A stretch of 64,000 nucleotides of DNA. It comes from Lucifuga dentata. Its lineage: Eukaryota; Chordata; Actinopteri; Ophidiiformes; Bythitidae. The DNA is taken from the NCBI GenBank assembly GCA_014773175.1, contig VXCM01003537.1:6427-70426 (forward strand), in the 5' to 3' direction. Below the pieces are notes generated by a model. It did no database searches. It had not been told where the DNA came from and was given only the letters and a program-made list of their open reading frames with translations. This document shows, piece after piece, positions 1 through 20,692 of this stretch (the stretch's first letter is position 1; each line of letters begins with the position of its first letter). The translations under genes and the position numbers were made by a program.

Positions 1-2854
1 CCCGCCCAAAACCTTGAGTCACACCGACCAAACCATGCGCAGGGAAATTGAATGAGATCCTACGACCTTGTGTGTGTGTATGTGTGTGTGTCCAAAAGCA
101 TGTGCATGTTGTTATTCCGACCCTTCTAATTTTGTATGCTTGCGTGTGTTATTCTGCCACACACACACGCACACGCACACACACTGGAAAGCAAACAGCA
201 TCACGCTACCTGGTGTGTTCTTGTGTTGTAGACATGTGACTTCACCCTTCATCAAGGAGGTTCTGTGTATGTGTTGGTGTTTGTGTGTGTTAGTGTTTAC
301 CTTCATTAACACACACACACACACACACTGTCATGTTTCTGCCCTTATGAGGACCCTCAGTTGTTCACATTAATTAAAAACAATTCAGCTAATTTACATA
401 AAATTCTGATTATCCCGCTTCTCCTTCCTGTCGCTCAGCACGCTGTTACTCCACCCAAATTTGGAGATTCCCTGAATGCATCATAACTTTCCAAAAACAA
501 CATCCAGGTTATTCCAGATAATCTGAGGTCAAGAGGTCAAAATCCTGAGGCTTCATCCTGTGAGGATCAGGAATATCAGCAGGAAATTCCATGGAAATCC
601 TGTGGATCAGGTCTGGAGCACAGTCGCCATCTTTACGCCAAAAACCTCGTCAGTCAGAAGGTGTGACGCTCTGACAGGTTCCCCGGTGAAAACGAGGAGA
701 GTGGCGTCCTGGCAGCGGTCACCTTCCATGACTTGCTGCTCACGTTTCGTGCAAAACACCTGCAGTGTATTTTTAACACGCTCATCCCAGGTGGGAGTAG
801 GGGTTAAATCCCGGAACTCCATCTGTACGATCTGCAGCTTTTGCCCTTGATGATGCGTCATCGGCTGTCCTCCCTCCTGCCTGGCGACCCGTGGCGCCGA
901 GGGGACGGCGAGGTAATTGGCACGCTGTTATGTTTAATTGCAGCGGACAGAGCGAGGTGGAGAGAGATTTGGAGGTGACAAACATACATACAAGTCCACA
1001 CACACACCCACACGCTAACACGCTAAAGCACGTTATCATTACACATGAAGTACAGAAAGGATGGGGAGCGCTTGTTTTCAGCTCCTGGTCAGGCTGGGTG
1101 GAGTTTATCCTTCTCAAAAGATGATGTGAGATCTGAATCTGTGGAGAAAAAAAAAAAAATTCAACCAGTAAAACCAGCAAACGACGAAATAAAAGCTGCA
1201 GTCTGACCAAACAAGTCCTGCCTTCTTTTTAAAGGACCATATCAGTGATTTTCTATTTTGTTTATATGGCGCCTTGATTTTGGTTTTTATTTCTAAAAAG
1301 CTATCTGGGAAATGTGGGAGTTTTATCAGTCTTTATCGTGAATATAAAAAAAAATTTAAAAATCAGCTGCAAAATCTATAAAAGTAGAAAAATCTGGCTG
1401 AATCTTACAAAAATATTAAAATTATGTTATCTTATTAAAAAAAATACTAAAATAATATCTTATAAAAATACCATTTGCAGTGTTTGTTTTACATTATTTT
1501 GCATAATTCTGCTGCATAATTAGCACCACATTATTTATTTTTATTTTTTTAGGATATTGTTTGCCACTCAATGACCTCATTTACTGAAACTGCAGTTATT
1601 AAAGTTTTATGCTGCTAATAAAGTAAAACAGGCTCATATTTTATGCCGTGATCTGGTGACAAACACGCTAATTGATTTTTCATTGCCAGGACAAACTCTT
1701 TAATTATGTAAAATGATTAACGACTGGGACTGAAATTGTTAATTTACTGTAAATATATCAGTAGAAATTAAACCTAAAATAGAAATGATCAGCTGAAATT
1801 ACATTTTTAAAGGCGGAGCTAAAATAAGCTCTGACAGATGTTTCGGCGCTTCGTGTTGGACGGGAAGCTGCAGCTCTTATTGTAGCAGGTTATGAAGAAT
1901 TAGGATTTATTAGTCATTTATTATATTCAGAATGGATTATCTGTGCTCAGGTGGCAGATCCCCATTCATAATGTACAGAGATCTGATTAACCCACATCAG
2001 CTGGTGGGGAACGCCATGGAAATAACCACGGCAGCTTCACGGTGGCTGTGGAGCTGCTCGTCATCCACGCGGCCTCAGGCTGTTTGGCAGGAAATTCTCT
2101 GGAATTGGCTCCGATTTTGGCTCCAAAAGGATCAAAAGTCTTTAAATCAGGCATGTGGAAAGAGTTAAAGCTCCTGAAATTAAAAACAGAGGGATATAGG
2201 AGTGTGTGTGTGTGTGTGTGTGTGTTTTAACTCCTTATGGTGACAAATTTTGGTTTAGGCCAATGATGTTTTGTTGTTTTGCACTGATTCTTATCCTTTT
2301 TTTTTGTTTGTTTGTTTTTGCTGCCTGGTTTTATTTTCTTACTTTTAGCGATGATTCGTGTCAGTTAGCGGTGTAATTTAGACGTTTGGACGCTGTGAGG
2401 CATTGTTGTTTCTGATATTTTGCTTCTCCATCGCAGCAAATCCCTCTTTGTACCTTTTCGTGCTTGTTGGTCTTTGTATCGTTGCTGTTTGTGGTACAAA
2501 AAGCCCAAAAGCTAACCTGTATTTAGCTCAGAGCTAATGCTAGTTTACAGGTAGAAATAGAGGGAAAGAACATAAAGAAGGAAAAGGAAAGGAAACAAAG
2601 AAGAAAAAGAAAGAATGAACAAGGAGGGAATGAAGGAAGGAGTCAAATCATTCAAGTTAAGTGAAGTTTAAAAAAAATAAAAGCCTTTAGATTTCCAGCT
2701 TTAGAGAGTTCAGAGGTCGTTCTAAATATAGCAAACAAAAACAAAGAAAGAAACCAAAAAAGGTGGAAAAGATGAAGGAATGAATAATAATGTAAATAAC
2801 AAATTTAAAAAGCCCTAGGTTTCCCAAAACATAGCTTTAATAAGCTGAGAGGTA

Positions 2855-3370
2855 ACGCTAAGGGTAGCATTCTAACATGCTAAAGTGGGAGCATATGTTC
2901 CCCAGTTCAATGTTCTGTTAACATATATTAAGGGTGTATTAACAGAAAAACCCATTATGTGTTTTATTGTGCTATATAGAGCTGGGGAACATAGGAATGA
3001 CTCCGCTAAGGGTAGCATGCTAAGGATAGCACGATAGAACACTAAGGGCAGCACACTAAGGGTAGCATGCTAGAACGCTAAGGGCAGCACACTAAGGGTA
3101 GCATGCTAGAATGCTAAGGGGAGCATACTAAGGGTAGTGTTCTAGCATGCTATCCTTAGTGCTATCCTTAGCTATCCATACTAAGGGTAGCACGACAGAA
3201 TGCTAAGGGGAGCGTGCTAAGGGCAGCACAATATCCGCTAAGGGGAGCACACTAAAGCTAGCACGATAGATTGCTAGGGGGAGCATGCTAAGGGCAGCAC
3301 ATTAAACGCTAAGGGGAGTACAATAGAATGCTAAGGGAGCATGCTAGAATGCTAAGGGTACACTAAGGGG
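2855..3370. repeat. Degenerate GCTAAGGGTAGCA minisatellite
   Basis: A short unit close to gctaagggtagcatgctaga recurs about 20 times with substitutions (gggaagc, gggcagc). Around 3138-3180 the unit is inverted (tagcatgctatccttag), so the array can fold on itself. It lies in kcnd2 intron 1 and is followed by (GGAA)n at 3376-3403. Confidence 0.75.
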
Positions 3371-3915
3371 AAAAGGAAGGAAGGAAGGAAGGAAGGAAGG
3401 AAGGGAGGAACAAACAAATCAATAACTTAACATCAGCATCAGATAAATGTAAAAAGTACAATATTTTCCTCTGAAATGTAGAAAGTTTCCTGAAATACTC
3501 AGGAACGAGGTTTTATTTAGACCAGGCAGGAATCCAGCTTTTACCCATCCTGCTCCGTCCAAACATCCAAACGCAAAGGATTCTGGGAAGGGAATGATGT
3601 CAGAACTCAGTGGCGTCCAGTCGTGTTTTCAGGATGGAGATCAGAAAAGTAGGCCAGAGGAAGAGAAGCAGAGCGTCCAGATTCCTTTTTATTTCTTAGG
3701 ATTTTTTTTATTTTAAATGGACGTTTGGAAGTTTCCAGAATGTATTTACAGCGAGATAAAGCATGGCGGCCAGACTTTACAGCCAGCATAAAAGAAGTCA
3801 TAAAGAAATCATAATCATACAAGTTCACCATCAATACAGGAAACAGCAGGGAAACGGTAGCTCTCTGGCTCCTCCAAGTGGCCGCCGCACGAGGACACAC
3901 ACACACACACACATG

Positions 3916-3954
<39 letters not shown>

Positions 3955-4212
3955 TTCAGAAGCCTGGTCTTGTCTCTGTGGCTGCTGGTAGAATTGTGCT
4001 GATTCATCTGCGTTTTGTGCTGATCCTTGTGAAAAAGGAGGTTGTGCACTTTGTTTACATAGTGATTATCTGTCACCAGCAGCAAACAGGCTCCTCATTA
4101 TTCATAAACCAGCCACGTTTGTATGCACGATCCATTTCACAAGTCACTTTAGATTTTAAAAAAACAAGAAAGAAGCGGTAAGGCGCTTCTTCAAAATACT
4201 CTCTGTGAGACT

Positions 4213-4797
4213 TTAAAGGACCATACCGTCCATTTTACATCTTTGAGCCTAATATATTAAATTTTCATACATGTTACGTTACTGACAATCATTTCCCAAA
4301 GCATACTACTGGAATGGTGAATTAAAAATGTTTTTCCTACCTTCCAGACCTCCATTGGTTTCAGTTCATTCTGCTATTAAAATCAACTTGTTGATACTGT
4401 AAACGTTCTTGGGATAGGTAATCCATCATCACCAACAAGACGTGTATTCAGGTTTTTTTAGAAGTTATGTAATTTTAGTGTTTAAGCTCAATAAAAAGCG
4501 TGGAGTGAATGTATGCCTCCACCGGGGAATATAGTCCCAAAAGAAGACCTGCGTTTATGGAAAAATTTAAAGGACCGTGACTTCATAAGGCTGTGTAACT
4601 ATTAGCAGGAGAAACATGGATTTTTAAGGTGGGTGTATCACTTGAATATTTGATTTTGAAAGATTAAGAGATTTTGCAAAATATCAGGAAAGCTGAAATA
4701 TGGTTTTATCCTTTGGAAATGATTGTCAGTAATGTAACATGTATGAAAACTGAATATATTAGGCTCAAACATGCAAACTGGGTGGTATGTCCTTTAA
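4213..4797 (+). mobile_element. TTAA-flanked MITE, subfamily A, full copy 1
   Basis: Begins TTAAAGGACCATACC and ends GGTATGTCCTTTAA. The two ends are long inverted repeats of about 85 bp including TTTGAGCCTAATATATT and TGACAATCATTTCCCAAAG. It has no coding capacity. TTAA at both ends and AGG as first element bases would fit a non-autonomous Kolobok-type transposon; piggyBac-type is the alternative. It lies in kcnd2 intron 1, sense orientation. Confidence 0.8.
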
Positions 4798-5535
4798 TGC
4801 AGGGATACTCAAATAATTTTGTCTGGGGACAAATTTTGCAAAGTGAAGGGGAAGCAGGGGACATTGGGGAAAAAATTGCTAATCAGTCGCTCTGCCTTGA
4901 AGCTGCAGAATAAAACTTGTTTAGATTAGCAGAAATAAAAATCCAAAGCGTGAAATCTTGTTCTTACAAAAACTTGAGAACAAAGATGATCTTTTCCCTC
5001 TTTTTGTGCTACAAGGAGGAATGCCAAATGAAAGTTAGCATGCTTTGTCTCGCTTGACGTTAGCACCTTGCTAACTGCAACTGTTGTTTGGCAGATTGAA
5101 CACAGCGGTTTAGCATTAGCATGAGATGCTAATATAAATGTGTCGTCCTCTTGTCCATTTTGTGTTGAATTGGCTGGTTTTGTTTGCTAATGGCTAACAT
5201 TTATGACAAGCTGGGCTTCGCTAGCTCATTTTCATGGATAAACTTGTGGGACGCAGAGATGACAAATGTGTGTCCAAAACAGTCACATAATCATTTCCCA
5301 TCATGCCGTGTTCTCCAACTTTATGAAAATAATGTCAATTAATTCACAAGTAAAACATTTTTTTCTAATTCCATAAATTTCTTAAATAGTATTTATTTAC
5401 TCATATTTCATTTGGGGTTTAAATGACCATTCTGTCTTTTTAATGATGTTTTTCCTACTTCAGTCGTATTTTGGTGCTTTCGAAAGGATTTATTTCCTCC
5501 ACCGCGGCAGAAGCATTAGGAGGGCGCGAGTTTAA

Positions 5536-13226
<7,691 letters not shown>

Positions 13227-13647
13227 ACATCGTTGGCTCCATCCTCCAACATGGCAGCGTGACCTGTAACTCAGACTGAGGCCTGCACCAAACCAGACAC
13301 GCTCAGGCGGCGTTTGGTGCTGAAGCGGCGGCCCAAGGTGGAAGTTAGCTTGCAGAGTTTATCTCTGTCATGGTGGAATATGCAGATTTTTGGGGGTTAA
13401 ACTCACTTAATCCCACGGTGGATTGTGTTTTTTTTTTTTTTTTNTTTTTTTTTTTTTTTGCAAATGTTTTTGGAAAGACTTTAAGTGCAGCATTCAGGGT
13501 AAAAGCGAATGCTAACTTTGCTTTGCTAATGACCGTTCAACAGACTTTTCAACACAAACTTCTTCATTACTATTTTTCCAACCCTGTTTGACGTCTCAAA
13601 CACGAAGAAAGATGATGCTAACTTGTAGGTTTCTTGATTTTGATGCA

Positions 13648-13830
13648 ATTGAAAGGAACATTCTAACATTTTGGGAAATATGCTTGTTTGCAGTTTTACC
13701 AGAGTAAAGATGAGAAGATGGACATCAGTTTCAGTATAGAGATGGTCAAGGATGTGTTTAGCCTAGCTTAGCACAAAGACTGGAAGCGGGGTAAACTGCT
13801 AGCTTAGCGAAGTGGAAATGCACTTCAAAC
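13648..13830. mobile_element. Left part of GCTAAGCTAGG-type element in kcnd2 3' UTR
   Basis: aaaggaacattctaacattttggg, then tttagcctagcttagcacaaag and gtaaactgctagcttagc, match the left half of the element at 8765-9418. The right TIR was not found. A smaller fragment of the same family is at about 6818-6870. Confidence 0.6.
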
Positions 13831-15126
13831 AACGTTTAAGCTAACGTACTGAAGCATCATTTATTTCCAGCTGTCTCTGAACTGGACAAACATCCAACGC
13901 TTGGTACGATGAAACATGTATTTCCCAAAATTTTGTGTTTTTTTTTTTTTTTTTTTTTTTTTCTTTTTGTGTGCGTTCACCCAGCTCTTGCGTAAAATGA
14001 AAGACGAGGAAAACATTTCGGACAACCTAAAAACCAGCAGAACAAGGGGGTGCATGTACTGTATGTGTGTGTATTTGGGTGCATGGATGTGTGTGTTTAG
14101 GATGCTCTGCATGCCCGTCAGTGAGAATGTGTGCGTGACCCCTCTGCTCTCGCCCCGTGTTCACGATTTCATGAGTATTTGCCAGTCGGCATGAGCAATA
14201 AGCGGTCGGGTCCTGCTGTGTGTGTTCTTGTATATATCGGTTAGCATTTCTACCCTTCCTCTCAGAGCCGGCGGCCTGTTCATCATCCTCCTCTCCGCTG
14301 TACAGAGTCACGCACACATCCAGGCTGCTGCGTTACCGAGCTGCATCACCATCGTGGAAAACTGTCGATGTCAGTTTGTGATAAGAAAAAAAATCTTTGA
14401 GCTGGAATTTATCTTTGTCGTCTTGCTTGCAGAATTTGTTAATGCACATGTTGCCTCGTGTTATATTTCCTTTTCAGTATCGGTTCAACCGGGATTAACC
14501 AACACGTCGGCTATCGACAGGAAGGATTTCAGGGAGATTCTCGCTACGGACACCTTTAGCTCACCGTGGACTCATCTTTAGCTCACCGTTAGTTTACCGT
14601 TAGCTCACCGTTAGCTGTAACCATAATCAACGCAAATACAAATACTACTTTTTATCTCTTGTTAATTCTGTCAAGAAAGGTTGAATTGCGATCACCAGAC
14701 AGGAAAAGATGTTCGTGTTCATCCTAAATTCGGTTCTAACTGTAGCAGGAACAGGTAGCGGCATTTATTCTCAAGATTTAACTTCGCCCGAACCATTCCG
14801 GCGATGGCATGTTGCCACTTGGTTACTTGTTGCTGCCAAAGTTAGAAATGAAAAGGCTTTTCAGATGAACGGTGAAACTTTTCCTAGTAAATTTTTCAAT
14901 CCAGTAATTAAATTTCCACCTTTCTAGATTTCTTAGCACCTGGATGACTGAGACAAACCTTCACAGATATTTTGATATTATGATTTGGTTATTTTTAGCC
15001 ATCTGCCCTTCTGGTTTGATCCTTTAAGACAAACAGGCATCAAATTGTTGTTTCTTTGAAAAAAAAAATAGAGTAATACTGTGAAAACCAGAATACAAAT
15101 GGCCAAGTTTGAACGTATTGAATATT

Positions 15127-15735
15127 AGGAGTGAGCTGAGTACTCAGATGAAACGAGTATCCGTTACGGATAATACACTTTTTACAAGTATGGGTACCAT
15201 CTTAGTAAAATGTGTCGCTATCCGTACTCGTTAAAGAAAATAAATCTGATTGGGTAGCGCTTACTAGTGCTGTGTCACATGGTTGTGTGATTGTCCAGGC
15301 AGCCAATCACAGAGCTCCTCTCTACACAGAGCTGCTGCTGCTCCACACGACTCACAGCCACTCTGTCCATGCTAGCGTAGTAGCATCTATTAGCTATAGT
15401 TGCTATTCTCAGATTCATCAACATTATTCTCAGTCCACAGCTAAACACACACACATTCATTNTGCTATTCTCAGATTCATCAACATTATTCTCAGTCCAC
15501 AGCTAAACACACACACATTCATTTACTGGGGACATTCACACGCAAGATACTGGTACAAACACACGTTTCTACTAACTTCTACTAGCTTCTAGGCTAACTA
15601 GCCAGTCAGCTAGTGATTCTTAACTCTCTGGGTTAAGCCCCTCCCACTTCTGGGTTAAGCCCCGCTCATCCGAGTACGGATACAGATAATTTAGTTGGTT
15701 GAATGGATACAGATAATGGTGTACTTGTCATCCCT
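15127..15735. mobile_element. Putative inverted-repeat DNA element in kcnd2 3' UTR
   Basis: 'gtactcagatgaaacgagta' and 'tccgttacggata' near the left are mirrored by 'ccgagtacggatacagataa' and 'tggtgtact' at the right. The centre holds a 61-bp assembly duplication (N at 15462). No transposase is present. The class is not assigned; a hAT-like MITE is possible. Confidence 0.45.
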
Positions 15736-16975
15736 GTTGAGTATCCAGAATACATTTTGATACTGACATGATTTTCCTTTTCTTAAAAAACAAATCTTTC
15801 TTCTGTCGGAGCGAGTTCGATGTTTGTTCATTTCTGTGGATCTGGATTTTGTTGAGGAGGAGTTTGTTTTGTTTTGTTTTGGTTTTTTTGGCCTCTTTTT
15901 TAAGTTGGATTTGAGATAAGGACAAAGAAACAAAAGAAAAGAAGCACAGCAGAACATGTTCAGACTGATCTACGTCTCTGCTTTTATCTGCATCAGAGCA
16001 GCAAAGAGTCATCGTAAACATCAGTGGAACTGCTGAAACCAGCGCAGCGTTGATGCAAATACATTCTGAGCTTTGCTTTCTGACGAGCTGAATTATTGAT
16101 GACTGATTCCTCGCTTCTCAGCGCTGGAATGTAATCTCCATTTGAAGCGGTTGAACTTGATTAAAAGCTGATTGATTTCTGTGGTGTTGGACATTTTTGA
16201 AGATGACAAACGCTGCCTGAAAGCAACAAATCGGCGTGAAGATGCAAATGGCCAACCTCGCTCGCAGCCCCTTAATTAACCCCCCCGAACTACCCATAAT
16301 CCATCAATGCTTGACTATAATGTGACATATGCAACATAACTTTTGGGGTTTTTTTGTTTTGTAAAAACAGCCTATGCTTTGTATTTAGGGAAACAGGGAA
16401 TGAAGGGAAGGGAGGAAAAAATAGAAGCATATTTTTGAGGATATTATATGTTGTTGGTTAAAAGATGCTTTTTCGGTTGTTAAAAAAAAAGAAAGAAGAA
16501 TTATTATTACAACTGTTGCTAGTGCACATGTGCTGTAAATTGTTCTTTGGTGTAGTAAACATCTCAGTTCATTCTGTTTGTTTTTTCCATAAGAAGCTGT
16601 AGTGTCTTATGTTCAGTTAACATTCCAATCTGCAGCGTTTAATGATATTTTTCTAAGAAAAAAAAAAAAAAAAAAANAAAAAAAAAAAAAAAAACAATTC
16701 TGCATGCGTTTGCTGGAGAGCTGGTTTTGATGTTTTTGCACCGGTCATCATGTGGGGCGGGAGAGGGAGCAGCGAAGGATTTACTGCAAACTTGTACATG
16801 ACCTTGTGTAAATTGAAGAAATTCTGAAGATGATTATGAAGATTATTACTTTTTTTGATTTGTTACAGCTTGTGTTATTGATAAAATACTGTTTAAGAAT
16901 TACTGAGGATAACGTTAAAAGAAAAAAAAAGATAAGCTTTCATGGTTTAGTCCGGTGCAGTGTCTGATTAAATAG

Positions 16976-16981
16976 AATAAA
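16976..16981 (+). promoter_or_regulatory. kcnd2: Candidate poly(A) signal of kcnd2
   Basis: AATAAA in an AT-rich context about 3.75 kb downstream of the kcnd2 stop. No transcript evidence is available, and other A-rich signals upstream could be used. Confidence 0.4.
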
Positions 16982-17009
16982 ACATTGTCCTATTAAAAAT
17001 ACGAACACA

Positions 17010-20000
17010 AACCTGGGCCTTTCTTTTACAGTTTCATAATCTTACACAAACGTTCCTGCTCTTTTGTTTTGTTTTGTTTTGTTTTCTTTTTCTATTAGAG
17101 GCGGGGCCTAAGAACAGCAATTGAGCATCCCAATACAGTGATCCAGAGCAGGATATCCAGACAGCTACTGGTGAGATTACCATGAAATGCGCTGTAGATA
17201 ATCATAGTCCCCAGATGAGGAATCAGAATGATTTTGGTGACCTCTGACCTTTCCAAAGTGCCACCATCAGATCAAATTTCCTTTGACCGATACTTTGGTC
17301 CAGAGGAAGTTACCTTGATGACTACTGGTGAGTATACGCTTACCAGAGAATTGAAATTGCTGTAGATATTGATGGTTCCCAGAGGATGAATCCTAACAAT
17401 TTTGGTGACCCTTGACCTTCAGCAACACCACCACCAGTTCAGATGTGCCCCTGGTGAAGACTTTGGTCCAGAGCAAGATGACTTGACAGCTACTGGTGAG
17501 ATTATCATGGCTTTTATTCATTGTCCCCAGATGATAAATTCTAATGATTTTGGTGACCCCTGACCTCTCTCTAGTGCCGCTATGCAAATCCTTGAGTTTT
17601 TAGTCAGTTTGGTTCAGAGGAAAATGCCTTATTGAAGGTATTTTCTGGTGAATTTACAGCTACTTGTGGCTAGGAACCTTCTGTGTATATTAATGATCCC
17701 CAGAGGATGAATCAGAATTATTTTGCTGACCCCTGATCTTTCATTTTGGAATTACCATCAGTCCAAACAATTTGGTCCAGAGCAGAAATCCCTAGAAAAC
17801 TGCTGGTGAAATAACCATAAAATTTGCTGTAGATATTCATGGCACCCAGAGGATGAATCAAAATGATTTTGGTGACCCCTGACCTTTCAATAGTGCCACA
17901 TTTAGACCCAGTGTTCTCCTTGACTGGACTTTGGTCCAGAGGAAGATACCTCGACACTTACTGGTGCATTTACAACTACTACTGGTAAATTGAAATCTAC
18001 TGAGTATATTCATGGTCCCCAGAGGAAGATTCGTACACCTTTCATAATTTGTGTGTTCAGAGAAATTCCATGATAATGTGTCAAATAGATTATGAGATTG
18101 AATTGAGGTTTTTGTCCTGAAGGTGGTCCTTGAGGTGAAAGGGTTCACCCTCTGGGGAGAACGAATGTGCGCTGACTTTTCTCATGATCTTACACAGATC
18201 CAGACCTGAACATGGAGAATATAGGGATCCGGTGCTGCATGAAAACAGCACATCATCATTTTCACACAACAGCAATAAAGAGCTTCACTGTTGAACACAT
18301 TTCTGAATACACACAGCGTCCATCTATTTACAGATGTAGGCGGCAGGAGGAGGCGAGAGAGGAACAAAATGTCTTTTGTGAGGCAGAGAGATGGCGACAA
18401 TGCACAGCCGTCCCTCTCTGAGAAATCATATCCTTCATCCTCTGAGAAATCATATCCTTCACTGTCCAGCTGCTGGCCGAGGAGCGAACAAACGCAGGCG
18501 GTGAGGATTTCAATTCATCTCATACTCCCTCTTTTCCTGTATCAATGGTGAAACGAACAATTCTCCTGTTCCCCGTGGATCTGCCTACAGACTCCTGTAA
18601 AAGAACACGAGCCTTCTCCTGGATGGATGTTTGAAGGTTTGGATGAGCTCCGACCCAAACTGAAGACTGGTCCATTATCCCCAAAACACACACACACACA
18701 CACACATTCATAAGTTTAAGGCCCAGAAAAGACATGTCTTTATAAAGTGAATTACATTTGATTCACTACAATCACTTTGAAGTTTCACTTTTGGGAAGTA
18801 ACTTTACATAAAGATTTTGCCTTAACAAACTGTTTTAATTTAATGAAGCAGAGATGGAACCAACTCATTATTTTGCAAGTCACAAGTATGTCTCAAGTCT
18901 TGATTTGAGATGCAAGACTTGTTGTCAAGGCTTGCAAAACCTGGACTTGTCTCATCTCTAGTCTGAGGTCACAGCTCATCAAGAAAATGACACTTGATTC
19001 TAGAAAACTTTTTTTTTTTTTTACTAGGGCCTTGACTAATTGTTTTTCAACTCACAAGCAAATCTTAAGTCTTCACAACAAGTCTCACATCAAGACTGGC
19101 AAGCCATGACTTGAGACTTGTAAAACAATGTCTTGGTAAATGACCTAGTAAAGAAAAAAAAAATCATCTAAAAAATTCTTCCACATTTCATTCTAGAAAA
19201 ATTCAGATTTTTGTTTTTACAAGGTTTTGAAAGATTCTTAATTCTAAGGAAAAAAAAAGCTCTAGGGAAAAATGTGTAAAAAGTTTTCGTAAATCTTTTT
19301 TTATTTTTTTTCATCTAAAAAGTAAAATGTTTTTTCTTTAATCTTGATTCCAATGAATTCTCATTTCTGGAGATTCATAATCAAGAGATAAGATCAAAAA
19401 GAATTCTACTTAATAAAGTAACAAAAAAATTCAAAAAGCAAAATCATTCTGGAAAATTCTTCTATACTTGATTGTCGTGATCCGTTTTTAATTGAGTCGC
19501 TCTGTAAACAACAAACGATACTCAAAAATGGCATAAAAATCCAGTTTTAGACTTTAAACTCCAGAGGGTTAACAGAGTTGACCTATGAGGGGGGGTGTCG
19601 GGTCAGAGGTCACTAAAATTGTTCAGAACCATCCTCTGCTGACCACAAATATAGCTAACTTTGGTACAAAGCTGATGAAGAATGGAATGGTTTCTCTTCT
19701 GGGGAACACGAATGTACTCTGTATATTTTTATAGCTGTCAGCACAAGTAGAAGTTCTGCAGAAAGCGAACAAAGATCATTGTAATAATTCTGATTTAATA
19801 TTCCATTTTTATTCCCAGTGAGAAAATGATCAAAAGCTCAAATAAATGCCAGACAGAAAAAAATATTAAATATTCAACACCATGCAGCAACTCTAATATA
19901 CAGAATAACACTCTGATAACAATGTTGGCTCATCTTCACCAACGTAACTCTGACTAATGAATCCAGTTTCCTTGTTTGGTTCTACGATTGCAAAGTTCCA

Positions 20001-20676
20001 AAAGCAGTTTTATTTAAAGTCTTGCCTGGAAAGTTTTTATGTTTGATGTCTGAAAAAGTCTTTGTTACATCAGACCTTTTGGATGATTCCTCCTCTTTCA
20101 TAGTAGTAGTGGTTCCTCCATTAATGCTGAAGTTTCTGTGCTGACGAAGAAGAACGCTCAGTCTTAATGAGTCATTTTCTCTGTCACGGAGCTCTGAAAG
20201 TCTTGTTATCTTTAAAAAAAATGAAGAAATCTGCTGAGCGCTGGAATTATTTTGACCTTTTCACTTATCTGAAGAATTTTGAAGAAGCAGCTTTTGAGTA
20301 ACGCAGAATGCTGAATGAGAATCAAGACGATTCAAGAAGATTCTTGAAATCTAATCATCTCATTAGAGAGTTTAAAAACTTTTTGTTTCTGCTTGGTTTT
20401 GTCCGGTTCGATCGGATGGGGTCACTTCCTCCTGTGATACGATGGAGATTTTGCAGTGCGGGAAATCTTGAATCCTGATGGTTTCCAGTAAAGAACCAAA
20501 GCAGCGTCATCGTTTTTCACCTCAGGATTCAGCTTGTCATTGTGCTGTCTGTCTTTTCTGTTCGTACCTCTTTGTCATCATGAAATCCGTGATGACAGTA
20601 TCTTTCCTGAGTTTCCTCGTTTCTTTTGTATCCGGGTGTGTTAAAGGCCATGTTAAAGGTTGTGTTAAAGGTCATG
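17010..20676. other. Convergent kcnd2/tspan12 intergenic region
   Basis: No gene recognised. It holds the 17150-18035 array, (CA)n at 18686-18706, a 'caagtct/agacttg' inverted-type repeat at 18870-19150, AT-rich sequence, and probably the tspan12 3' UTR on the minus strand. A minus-strand AATAAA (TTTATT at 19808-19813) is a possible tspan12 poly(A) signal. Confidence 0.6.
17150..18035. repeat. Degenerate tandem array, unit about 150-185 bp
   Basis: Roughly five diverged copies of a unit containing 'ttttggtgacccctgacctt', 'agtgcca', 'ttggtccagag-aagat', 'ctactggtga' and 'catggtccccagaggatgaat'. There is no conserved frame. It lies between the kcnd2 3' UTR and tspan12. Echoes of the 'cagaggatgaat' phrase occur elsewhere (e.g. 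61857), so the unit derives from a dispersed repeat. Confidence 0.7.
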
Positions 20677-20692
20677 TTAAATGTCATGCTTG
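20636..20692. repeat. Short GTTAAAGG(T/C)CAT tandem repeat at tspan12 stop
   Basis: Four diverged copies of about 14 bp (gtgttaaaggccat, gttaaaggttgt, gttaaaggtcat, gttaaatgtcat) overlap the end of the tspan12 CDS and its 3' UTR, so the last few residues of the protein may be repeat-derived. Confidence 0.7.

Larger units (their letters stand above)
13227..17010 (+). other. kcnd2: kcnd2 3' UTR (inferred extent)
   Basis: Non-coding stretch after the stop codon with AT-rich UTR-like sequence, several poly-T/poly-A tracts (two broken by single Ns at 13444 and 16677) and a canonical AATAAA at 16976-16981, the last good poly(A) signal before the next repeat block. The extent is an inference from that signal. 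It contains part of a GCTAAGCTAGG-type element (13650-13830) and a putative inverted-repeat element (about 15127-15735). Confidence 0.5.

Noticed and set aside
1650..1740. Homeodomain-like TAAT/ATTA cluster in kcnd2 intron 1 as an enhancer
   Set aside because: Generally AT-rich context makes such motifs expected by chance; conservation cannot be tested here.
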